Source: Deltaproteobacteria bacterium (lineage in GTDB: Bacteria; Desulfobacterota; WTBG01). From it: a stretch of 8,237 bases of DNA. The DNA lies in the NCBI GenBank assembly GCA_013139225.1, contig WTBG01000294.1, positions 1 through 8,237 of the forward strand. The letters run 5' to 3'. The notes below the pieces were generated by a model. It was not told the origin of the DNA, made no database searches, and saw nothing but the letters and a program-made list of their open reading frames with translations. Each line of letters starts with the position of its first letter. The stretch's first letter is position 1. The position numbers were made by a program, and so were the translations under genes. Below are positions 1 through 5,194 of the stretch, piece after piece.

Positions 1-391
1 AATATGGTAAGGCCATATAAATTTAGGTTGCGTAAAACGGTTGCGGTTACGCAGCTCGTAACGGTATACGGGTATCGGTTGCGTGTTGAATCAGAGAAAC
101 AAATATGAGGTAAAGTATAACAACGTAACCATTTTATGAAAGACGGAACTCGCCCCGTTAGAAAACAAAACTTTTTACAGTTTTTTTACCAGCGAAGGGA
201 TTGTCCACTTAAAATGATTTGATAAATCTGCCAGTAACAAACGATTCTAATGGGGCAAGCAGCGCAAGCGAATAACGAGCAACTTTTTCATCTAGTGTCT
301 AGCATCCAGCAACACTTTGCGTAAGTTTATCTTAAAAAAATCTTAAAAAAACTTGGCTCGAATGTTTGAGTTTTTAGATTATAATAAACAG
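1..391. other. Gene-free stretch with short repeats and hairpins
   Basis: I see no supported gene here. The visible structure is small. An inverted repeat ATATGG/CCATAT lies at 2-7 and 13-18. A 7-bp stem TGCGTAA/TTACGCA lies at 29-35 and 47-53. Three copies of GGTTGCG lie at 26-32, 39-45 and 77-83. An A/T-only stem AAAACT/AGTTTT lies at 167-172 and 179-184. A tandem duplication lies at 330-351. The stretch is downstream of the DUF1573 gene, so it holds that gene's 3' end, but no clear GC-rich terminator stem is visible. Confidence 0.5.
330..351. repeat. Perfect tandem repeat, 2 x 11 bp
   Basis: TCTTAAAAAAA occurs twice back to back (330-340 and 341-351). Read on the minus strand, this gives two runs of seven T residues about 40 and 50 bases beyond the stop of the DUF1573 gene. 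It could help transcription end there, but no strong stem precedes it. Slipped-strand duplication is an equally good explanation. Confidence 0.6.
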
Positions 392-1492
392 CTAGTTTAC
401 TTTCCCTTTTAGATTAACTTTGATGACGGGTTTTTTCTTATAATTAGTATGAATTTCTAATGTTTCCTTGAGCAACCCTTTCTCGAGTTTATCCTTATCT
501 AATGAAACAGTGATAATATATCTTTTTCCCTCCTCCTTAGTTTCTATGTCTGTGCTAATAAGTTTACTGCTTGGAACTAATTTTTCTATTTTAAGAGGGT
601 CACCTCTCTCTTTCCTCACTGTAATATATTTTTTGAGGTTTAACTTAGGAGGTAGTTTATCTGATTTCGGTGTTATAGTAAGATTACCGAAATAGAGGGA
701 AGTTGGTGAGATGGTTAGTTCATCTTTAAAATTAATGCTAACTCGAATATCAAGTTTTGGTTTCTTTTCATTGTTGGTTGTGAGCGTGATTTTACCTCTC
801 GATCTTCCATCCAGTCCTTCCAGAGTTTTTACCATGAGTTCATATTCTTTCCCATCTACAACAGATTTTAACTCATAGCTGATTTTATTGTCTATATCTG
901 ATTTCAAATTTGTTAACTTTAATGGTGAATCCGCATTATTAATAATTTTCAAACTTTTAGTAAGAGTTTCGCCCTCATAACCTGTTAAGTAAACTCTTGG
1001 TGAAGGCTTAACACTGATATAATTTTTCACTTCTCCTTTGAGCTTGACCCTGAGAGAAGATTGTTTTGGGTCATTTGAAGTTATGGTTGCAGACTTCGAG
1101 AACTTGCCGCTCATATTTTTTGTTTTTACTGAAAGTGTGATTTTACCCTCCTGACCAGGAGATATGACCTTGTCGAAACTGGCCACAGAACATCCTCAGC
1201 CAGGTTTTACACGTTTAATTAACAGGTCTCCTTCCCCTTTGTTTTTAACTGTAAAATCATGAGTTGCTAACATTCCTTCATAAATTGTACCAACATCATA
1301 CTCTTTTTTTTCAATGAATATCTGAGATTGCTTTTCGCTTTTTGTTTTGCCCTTTTGCTTTTTCTCAAGAGCCGGTTTTTTAGAAATGGTGGGCTTTACC
1401 TGGTCTGCTGCGAAGGCAGGATTCCATGATGATAGGTAGAATGTAACAATTAACAAACTTAATGCACATTTTAGAAAAAATAAATTTTTCAC
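392..1492 (-). CDS. Exported DUF1573 protein, probable selenoprotein (TGA = Sec at residue 99)
   Basis: This reads as one 366-residue protein through an in-frame TGA at 1196-1198; a standard translation splits it into a 100-codon ORF and a 264-codon ORF. From the N-terminus: a signal peptide (MKNLFFLK, hydrophobic core, probable cleavage after AFA at about residue 28), a Lys/Gln-rich linker, then a DUF1573 domain with the family signature: F-x-V-x-N-x-G, L-x-I, V-K-P-G-U-G-C-S, then I-S-P-G-x-x-G and T-S-N-D-P. Two more Ig-like beta repeats follow, to the TAG stop. In this family the motif is normally C-G-C; here TGA replaces the first Cys and the second Cys (residue 101) remains. The start is taken as GTG at 1490-1492 because AAAGGAG at 1499-1505 is 6 nt away; the ATG at 1496-1498 abuts that SD. 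The biochemical role of DUF1573 proteins is unknown; a U-G-C redox pair in the envelope is inference. The alternative is a nonsense mutation or read error (TGT/TGC to TGA). Confidence 0.75.
1158..1195 (-). promoter_or_regulatory. Candidate bacterial SECIS hairpin
   Basis: Immediately 3' of the TGA the mRNA can fold a 7-bp upper stem, UGUGGCC (1187-1181) with GGUCAUA (1169-1163), including two G-U pairs. The 11-nt apical loop (1180-1170) begins 16 nt after the TGA, and G is its second base. Inside the loop, GU/AC can pair around UUCG. A lower stem GGA (1195-1193) with UCC (1160-1158) closes the element. This matches the usual bacterial SECIS description as I recall it: apical loop about 16-37 nt after UGA with a G in its first two bases. 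The fold was made by eye and no energy was computed. Confidence 0.6.
1196..1198 (-). other. In-frame TGA, candidate selenocysteine codon
   Basis: The codons around it read V-K-P-G-TGA-G-C-S-V-A in one unbroken frame. The position matches the first Cys of the DUF1573 C-G-C motif. TGA acts as the normal stop of the TetR-fusion gene in this window (6428-6430), which argues against genome-wide TGA reassignment. Confidence 0.7.
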
Positions 1493-1498
1493 GTTCAT

Positions 1499-1505
1499 CT
1501 CCTTT
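1499..1505 (-). promoter_or_regulatory. Ribosome binding site that decides the DUF1573 start
   Basis: AAAGGAG directly abuts the ATG at 1496-1498 (zero spacing) but lies 6 nt before the GTG at 1490-1492. The normal spacing favours GTG as the start and removes two residues, giving a more typical signal-peptide N-terminus (M-K-N-L-F-F). Confidence 0.65.
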
Positions 1506-1535
1506 CTATGTGTTTTTGATTTTCCATTTATAGCA

Positions 1536-1763
1536 TTAACCCAAATAACCCAGATTCCTTAGTCTTTCTTTTATCGTTTCTATTTCCTTCTTGCTTAGTT
1601 GATCTTCCGAGTCTATTTTTGTGTTCGATGCAATATCTCTCAAGATATATACTATAAAGTCATTAACGGAATTAAAACCCGAATTTTCAATCAGAAATTT
1701 CAAATTATTATAGAGCGGCCTGGGAATTTTTATAGTAACTTTATTGTCTTTTTTATCATTCAT
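1536..1763 (-). CDS. Ribbon-helix-helix (CopG/Arc-like) DNA-binding protein
   Basis: This is a 75-residue protein. Residues 8-13 (KVTIKI) form the expected DNA-contacting beta strand. Helix A follows at about 15-26 and helix B at about 31-46 (VNDFIVYILRDI), which is the ribbon-helix-helix layout. A charged linker leads to the C-terminal tail KERLRNLGYLG; a similar LRxLGYL ending recurs in small RHH proteins, as I recall. The gene is first in a minus-strand operon and ends 43 nt before the GTG start of the DUF1573 gene, so it may regulate its own operon, as many RHH proteins do. No good Shine-Dalgarno precedes the ATG, so translation may be weak or the start may differ. RHH antitoxins are a possible alternative, but no toxin gene is adjacent. 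Confidence 0.75.
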   Translation of the reverse strand: MNDKKDNKVTIKIPRPLYNNLKFLIENSGFNSVNDFIVYILRDIASNTKIDSEDQLSKKEIETIKERLRNLGYLG

Positions 1764-1830
1764 CAGTTGTAACTTATATTATTTAACGAATATCTATTAT
1801 GTTTGTTCTAAAAATTATTATGAAGGAGTG

Positions 1831-1859
1831 ATTATACACACAATTTGAAAAAATGTCAA
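1831..1859 (-). promoter_or_regulatory. Consensus sigma-70 promoter for the RHH-DUF1573 operon
   Basis: TTGACA (1859-1854) and TATAAT (1836-1831) are separated by exactly 17 bp on the minus strand, a full match to consensus. The predicted start of transcription is near 1824, leaving a leader of about 60 nt before the RHH gene. An exact consensus with this spacing is rarely fortuitous and suggests strong expression unless a regulator represses it. Confidence 0.8.
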
Positions 1860-1873
1860 AGTATTGAGATTAA

Positions 1874-1894
1874 TTTCTTAAGTTCTGGCATAAG
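1874..1894. repeat. Left terminal inverted repeat of the IS
   Basis: The core AAGTTCTGGCATAAG (1880-1894) is the perfect reverse complement of 4188-4202. Five further outer bases, TTTCT, match after one mismatch. The repeat lies past the transposase stop, so it is the downstream end of the element. Confidence 0.85.
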
Positions 1895-2103
1895 GACAGC
1901 CCTCAGTGCTATCCAGGCTGAGTAAACCAGCCTGCTTACCTGCCAACAGAGAATCTTCCTGCAGATTATCTCACATTGAGATCTCTTATAGAAACTACCC
2001 AGTACTAATAAGAATTTTTTCTTAGGATTTTGTTTTAAGTTTTCTTGAGATCAATTCTTACGGCAAGGAGTATGGAGGACGCAGTTATCCCATTGCAAGC
2101 AAC
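1895..2103. other. Non-coding left arm of the IS
   Basis: These 209 bases lie between the left inverted repeat and the transposase stop. Two small hairpins are visible: ATCTC/GAGAT (1968-1972 and 1978-1982) and TAAGAA-TTTT-TTCTTA (2009-2024). Neither has the GC stem plus T-run of a classical terminator in the transposase direction. Confidence 0.5.
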
Positions 2104-3687
2104 TCATACATTAAGCTTTAATGGGTCAGTACGAAGGAGGTGTTTGGGAGGTTTGCCGACAAGGGTCATAACTTCTTCTATGTCAAAGACTCCGTAATAT
2201 TCACCAGCAAAGATGACAACCTTGTGGATACTCATTATATTATCAGCCCGCCAGCGACGTATTCCTTTCTCAGCCAGTTTCTGACCCAGGCTAGAGCGAT
2301 AGCAATTGGTAGCACTAAACATAGCCAAGGTGAGAAAGACATGAGCACGCACGGCATTTTCTGTCTTCTTCGGATAGGCCTTAAGGAGCCATCCCTGCTT
2401 GAGTTCACGAAAGGCAAGGTTTTCAATAAGGCAGCGCAGGCTGTATTTCTTGATGATCTGAAAAGGTTGTTCTACAGACAAAGAGGTCAAAAAGACCTTC
2501 TCTTTACCCGGCTCATAGTCTTCCCCTTTCCATCTGGTTACCATCACAACATTTACTGGATTGGCTTTGAAATCCTTACGGTTTATCTTCTTCTGGTGTT
2601 TTTCATCACCATATTGATCGTAACTTAAAAGACCCGCAATACCAACCACGCGTATTTCATCTTTAGCATCTTGTTCACGATAGATAGACTCATTGTCCTT
2701 TACCTCTCGCAGACCACGCATATCCTGGGTGATTTGAAGATTAGTCTTTGCCGGTAGAATCCAATCAATACCCAACTTGTGCTTCAACTTCCACAGGGTC
2801 AGGCCATCAAGAAAACCTCGATCCATCAACAAGATATTAATCCCGGCCTTCTTTCCCATATTTTTTAAAGCCTTTTGTACCAGCTCCAAAGCATAAGGAC
2901 ACTCATGCTCCTGGATTTTAACCAGTTTAGCAGCTACCACGATTCGAGATTGTATCTCCTTTACAATAATGAGTTTGAAACCATATTCAGTTTTGGGAAT
3001 CTCCACCAGGTTCCCATCTTTGTCTCGCTTCTGTTCCATGATGGTACGCCGACCAGCCCCCTCACATTTCTCCGTAGTTAAAAGATCAGTGGAATCAATG
3101 ATAAAGGTGCCTGCCTGAATAAATCCCTTCTTGCATAGAATTTCGATGGACTTATCCAGAACATAATCGGCTTCCTTTGCGCTTAGCCGTCCCAAGGCCT
3201 CAGCCAAGGTCTGAGAGTTCATAGGACCTTCCCTCTTCCCACGATCCCGATCACAAAAACCTTCCTTTATCTGCTTGGCAGTAAATCCGATTATCATCAA
3301 TAAGGCAGTATCCCTAAAAAGATATCCGGTTATCTTATTTACCGATTCTATACCCAACAGGATTTTCACTTCATAGGTTATAAACAGTTTAGCCAAAGGG
3401 ATCATAATCCGCTCAAACCCACTGCCCTCAACCTCCAGAGAGGAGAAAAATCCTATAGAAAATAAAAAGATAAAAAAACGATCCAGGAATCCCCAACCTG
3501 TACCTGTGATCATTTCATAATCTCCCGCCCCGATTCGTTTGGCTACCTCTTGCTGGTCTCTGGTATAACCCTTCCAGCAATAGTCCTTCGAGCAAACCTT
3601 TTTCCTGTTTCCTCGCTTCTGGCTCTTAACAACTCTTTGCTCAACTACCTTCCTAGCCTTTGCTCTTCTTTTTGTCTCTCTTGCCAT
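2104..3687 (-). CDS. IS4-superfamily DDE transposase
   Basis: This 527-residue protein catalyses cut-and-paste movement of the surrounding element. An N-terminal basic region (about 1-35) precedes a short Cys segment (C32, C37). The RNase-H-like catalytic core has candidate first Asp D198 in FIIDSTD, second Asp D289 in LLMDRGF, and the third acidic residue in the Y-x2-R-x3-E context at E422 within YSLRCLIENLAFRELKQGW. This D-D-E order and the DRGF and FRELK words are typical of IS4-related transposases. The ATG at 3685-3687 has a good SD, GGGAGG at 3694-3699, 6 nt upstream and inside the preceding gene. The last 35 bp of the DUF6788 gene overlap it in another frame, which implies translational coupling. 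No internal stop or frameshift is seen. Several residues before the DDE core are hydrophobic but do not form a convincing membrane domain. Confidence 0.9.
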   Translation of the reverse strand: MARETKRRAKARKVVEQRVVKSQKRGNRKKVCSKDYCWKGYTRDQQEVAKRIGAGDYEMITGTGWGFLDRFFIFLFSIGFFSSLEVEGSGFERIMIPLAKLFITYEVKILLGIESVNKITGYLFRDTALLMIIGFTAKQIKEGFCDRDRGKREGPMNSQTLAEALGRLSAKEADYVLDKSIEILCKKGFIQAGTFIIDSTDLLTTEKCEGAGRRTIMEQKRDKDGNLVEIPKTEYGFKLIIVKEIQSRIVVAAKLVKIQEHECPYALELVQKALKNMGKKAGINILLMDRGFLDGLTLWKLKHKLGIDWILPAKTNLQITQDMRGLREVKDNESIYREQDAKDEIRVVGIAGLLSYDQYGDEKHQKKINRKDFKANPVNVVMVTRWKGEDYEPGKEKVFLTSLSVEQPFQIIKKYSLRCLIENLAFRELKQGWLLKAYPKKTENAVRAHVFLTLAMFSATNCYRSSLGQKLAEKGIRRWRADNIMSIHKVVIFAGEYYGVFDIEEVMTLVGKPPKHLLRTDPLKLNV

Positions 3688-4054
3688 TGAGTTCCTCCCT
3701 CTGGTGATCTTCTAATTGATTGAACAAATTCAGAACTTCCTTTTGTATCTTCACCAGCCGGGCCCTTGCACTGCGAAACCTCCGATACCTTTCGGCTGCT
3801 TCTCCTGCCTTCATTTCCATCTCCGGCTTCAGATAGATCATCCGGGTCTTTCCCCCATCACTTATAGACAGATATTTACTTTTGTGCTTTTCCCCACGGT
3901 TGCATTTACATCCAGGCTTTCCGCACCTGCGCGCAAGTGTAATTACACTGCCCTTGACCATCTCTCTGGATTTGAGCATCCTCTGGACCAGCCGAGCATG
4001 TTCCCGTTGAAGTTCGTAGATTTGCTGCCGAAGCCTGCTGAGATCTCTGGACAT
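3653..4054 (-). CDS. DUF6788-type IS accessory protein
   Basis: This 133-residue basic protein is encoded directly upstream of the transposase and overlaps it by 35 bp. Residues about 4-30 and 80-130 are heptad-rich helices likely to form coiled coils. Between them lies a compact Cys cluster, RRCGKPGCKCNRG, with C44, C49 and C51, followed by a short beta segment (KYLSISDGGKTRMIYL). This arrangement matches the DUF6788 family, which to my knowledge occurs beside transposases in many environmental bacteria; its function is unknown. DNA binding or transposase assistance is inferred from its position in the element and its basic Cys segment. No strong SD precedes the ATG at 4052-4054. The stop is TAG. 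Confidence 0.75.
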   Translation of the reverse strand: MSRDLSRLRQQIYELQREHARLVQRMLKSREMVKGSVITLARRCGKPGCKCNRGEKHKSKYLSISDGGKTRMIYLKPEMEMKAGEAAERYRRFRSARARLVKIQKEVLNLFNQLEDHQREELNGKRDKKKSKG

Positions 4055-4091
4055 CTTATCTGATTGCCTATATATATTATCACTATTCAGA

Positions 4092-4120
4092 TTTATAGCA
4101 AAAAAAATTTACTTTGTCAA
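4092..4120 (-). promoter_or_regulatory. Sigma-70 promoter of the IS operon
   Basis: TTGACA (4120-4115) and TATAAA (4097-4092) are spaced by 17 bp on the minus strand, about 40 bp before the DUF6788 start and inside the right end of the element. The element therefore supplies its own transcription. Confidence 0.75.
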
Positions 4121-4187
4121 TTTTTTTCATTCCACTTAGCCAGCCCCTTCAAACCAGCATTTTTAGCACTCCTGGATAACCATGTCG

Positions 4188-4208
4188 CTTATGCCAGAAC
4201 TTCAGAAA
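4188..4208. repeat. Right terminal inverted repeat of the IS
   Basis: CTTATGCCAGAACTT (4188-4202) is the reverse complement of the left core, followed by one mismatch and AGAAA. It lies upstream of the IS promoter and marks the proximal end of the element. Confidence 0.85.
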
Positions 4209-4212
4209 CTTC

Positions 4213-4228
4213 ACCTCATTTGTGAGGT
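4213..4228. repeat. Perfect 6-bp hairpin just outside the IS
   Basis: ACCTCA-TTTG-TGAGGT forms a perfect stem with a four-base loop, beginning 5 bp beyond the right inverted repeat. It may be part of the insertion target or of an outer end of the element. It has no T-run, so it is not a typical terminator. Confidence 0.45.
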
Positions 4229-4305
4229 ACGCCTTATAAATGTACTTGGGGGAGGTTCAATTGTTATTCATAAAGAGAAATAAACATTGCAAATAAAAAC
4301 TAATA

Positions 4306-4352
4306 TTAAAAGGCAGGTTTTCCAGTAGATGGCTCCTGCCTTTTAATTTTTT
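4306..4352. terminator. Strong rho-independent-type terminator hairpin
   Basis: TTAAAAGGCAGG (4306-4317) pairs perfectly with CCTGCCTTTTAA (4335-4346), a 12-bp stem. The 17-nt loop contains a small inner CCA/TGG pair. On the plus strand it is followed by TTTTTT (4347-4352); on the minus strand the arm also ends in TTTT, so it may work both ways. No plus-strand gene lies before it. On the minus strand it would terminate the decayed hydrolase gene. Confidence 0.75.
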
Positions 4353-4480
4353 ATCATAATCCATCTCTTCATGAGTTCTTCTTGGTAGTGAGTTGATACT
4401 ATGTATTGAGGTGGATGAAATGAGTAAAATATTTGATGTTACTTGCAACAATCAGAGGTCACACTCGGAGGGATTTTATT

Positions 4481-5062
4481 TTAACATTGAGTTGGTAGTA
4501 TCAAATTTTTCGACCTGCCAATAGTTGGAGAGCATGGTAGTAGTGTTGATTTGCCTTCAAAGAGAACTTGTGCCCACCGTGCTAAGTCCTCTACCGTTGA
4601 AAAAATGCCGGCTGCACACAGTCCAGCCCATGCTGTCCAAAGCCCCACGGGGATATCGTGCACCATCAATTCCAAGAATATGCCCATTTGCAAGCTCACC
4701 GCCAAGAGGTTCCTCTATGCTCATAAACGTGTTTTCAAGACCAAGGGGATCAAAGAATCGGTTACGAAGCTCTAAGGCTACATTTGAGTTTGTTGCTTTC
4801 TCAATAATCATTCCAAGCAGAACATAATTCATGTTTCCATAATAAAATCCCTCACCTAGGGCAGCATATGGGCGTTTTAAAAATCTTGGGGTGTCTTCAG
4901 GATCCCAGATTTTGCGTGGAGCAAGCAGGAGTGCAATTAGTTCACTGGGATGTAGGGGGGGGGTAAAAAATCGTCAATGCCACTGCTATGGTTGAGGAGT
5001 TGTCGAATGGTAATTGTATCATCTATGTATCTAGCTGACTTCTCTGGCAAGTCCGGCAGCCA
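4481..5062 (-). pseudogene. Serine beta-lactamase-like hydrolase fragment (truncated, frameshifted)
   Basis: Three minus-strand frames join into one class C beta-lactamase/PBP4-like sequence. Segment one, about 5062-4965, reads GWLPDLPEK then TIRQLLNHSSGIDDFLP, the usual LP-x-ITIRxLLxHTSGI region. Segment two, about 4955-4660, contains FYYGNMNYVLLGMIIEKA, with Y-G-N as the family's Y-x-N motif, then NRFFDPLGLENTF. Segment three, about 4665-4535, reads LWTAWAGLCAAGIFSTVEDLARW. The first frame change falls at a run of nine G (4955-4963); the second lies near 4640-4670. The N-terminal part with the catalytic S-x-x-K and the usual C-terminal third are missing. Functional members are serine hydrolases or peptidases often exported to the envelope; this copy cannot be active. 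The homopolymer shift could be a read error, but the second shift and both truncations support real decay. Confidence 0.8.
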
Positions 5063-5092
5063 GCCACACCACATCCTGTGACCATGTTTTTA

Positions 5093-5121
5093 TTGACATA
5101 CAAGAGGATTTTTTTTATAGT
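5093..5121 (+). promoter_or_regulatory. Sigma-70 promoter of the TetR-fusion gene
   Basis: TTGACA (5093-5098), 17 bp, then TATAGT (5116-5121): one mismatch from full consensus. Transcription would begin near 5128, leaving about 67 nt of leader. TetR proteins commonly bind near their own promoter; I see no clear long palindrome here beyond GAAA-AG-TTTC. Confidence 0.75.
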
Positions 5122-5177
5122 TAAATCGCAGTAAGAAAAGTTTCCAATTTTAATTTCAATATTATCAAACACCCGGA

Positions 5178-5183
5178 AAGGAG
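5178..5183 (+). promoter_or_regulatory. Ribosome binding site of the TetR-fusion gene
   Basis: AAGGAG lies 11 nt before the ATG at 5195, slightly long spacing but the only good SD in the leader. It supports this start, which also places the TetR helix-turn-helix at the usual distance from the N-terminus. Confidence 0.6.
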
Positions 5184-5194
5184 CGATCTTTAAG

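Larger units (their letters stand above)
1874..4208 (-). mobile_element. Insertion sequence, IS4-superfamily DDE type with DUF6788 partner
   Basis: The element is about 2.3 kb, bounded by inverted repeats TTTCT-n-AAGTTCTGGCATAAG at 1874-1894 and its complement at 4188-4208 (20 of 21 match). Shared subterminal words TATCCAGG (1910-1917) and CCTGGATA (4171-4178) lie just inside, at unequal distances. It carries two overlapping minus-strand genes, DUF6788 then transposase, and its own promoter. I found no convincing target-site duplication, so exact ends are uncertain by a few bases. Both genes are open and the transposase keeps its acidic residues, so the element may still be active. It resembles the large IS1634-like branch of IS4, but I cannot fix the family without a search. 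Confidence 0.8.
4209..4480. other. Gene-free spacer between the IS and the hydrolase pseudogene
   Basis: No credible gene is seen. The stretch holds the 4213-4228 hairpin and a strong terminator-like hairpin at 4306-4352. It also contains TTGATACTA (4393-4401), which is repeated in inverted orientation as TAGTATCAA at 4496-4504 in the pseudogene tail. Confidence 0.5.

Noticed and set aside
1..391. Possible CRISPR array or origin from the short repeats
   Set aside because: The repeats are too short and irregularly spaced, with no uniform spacers, DnaA boxes or cas genes nearby.
1196..1198. Genome-wide reassignment of TGA to Gly or Trp
   Set aside because: TGA serves as the natural end of the TetR-fusion gene, and the family position is Cys, not Trp or Gly. 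This rests on few genes, so it is strong but not absolute.
1196..1498. Two separate genes, a 100-residue protein and a 264-residue protein starting at 1186
   Set aside because: The two readings are in the same frame, join across one TGA and together form one DUF1573 protein. The GTG at 1186 has no suitable SD and the second part would lack a signal peptide.
2140..2628. Plus-strand 162-residue ORF opposite the transposase, and other antisense ORFs
   Set aside because: They are shadows of the transposase coding frame with no recognizable domain or conserved start signal.
1860..4230. Target-site duplication flanking the IS
   Set aside because: I compared about 15 bases beyond each inverted repeat and found no convincing direct repeat.
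4420..4524. Plus-strand 34-residue ORF with GAGGTGG 5 nt before its ATG
   Set aside because: It has no recognizable motif and it overlaps the end of the pseudogene on the other strand; an SD-like word alone is too weak.
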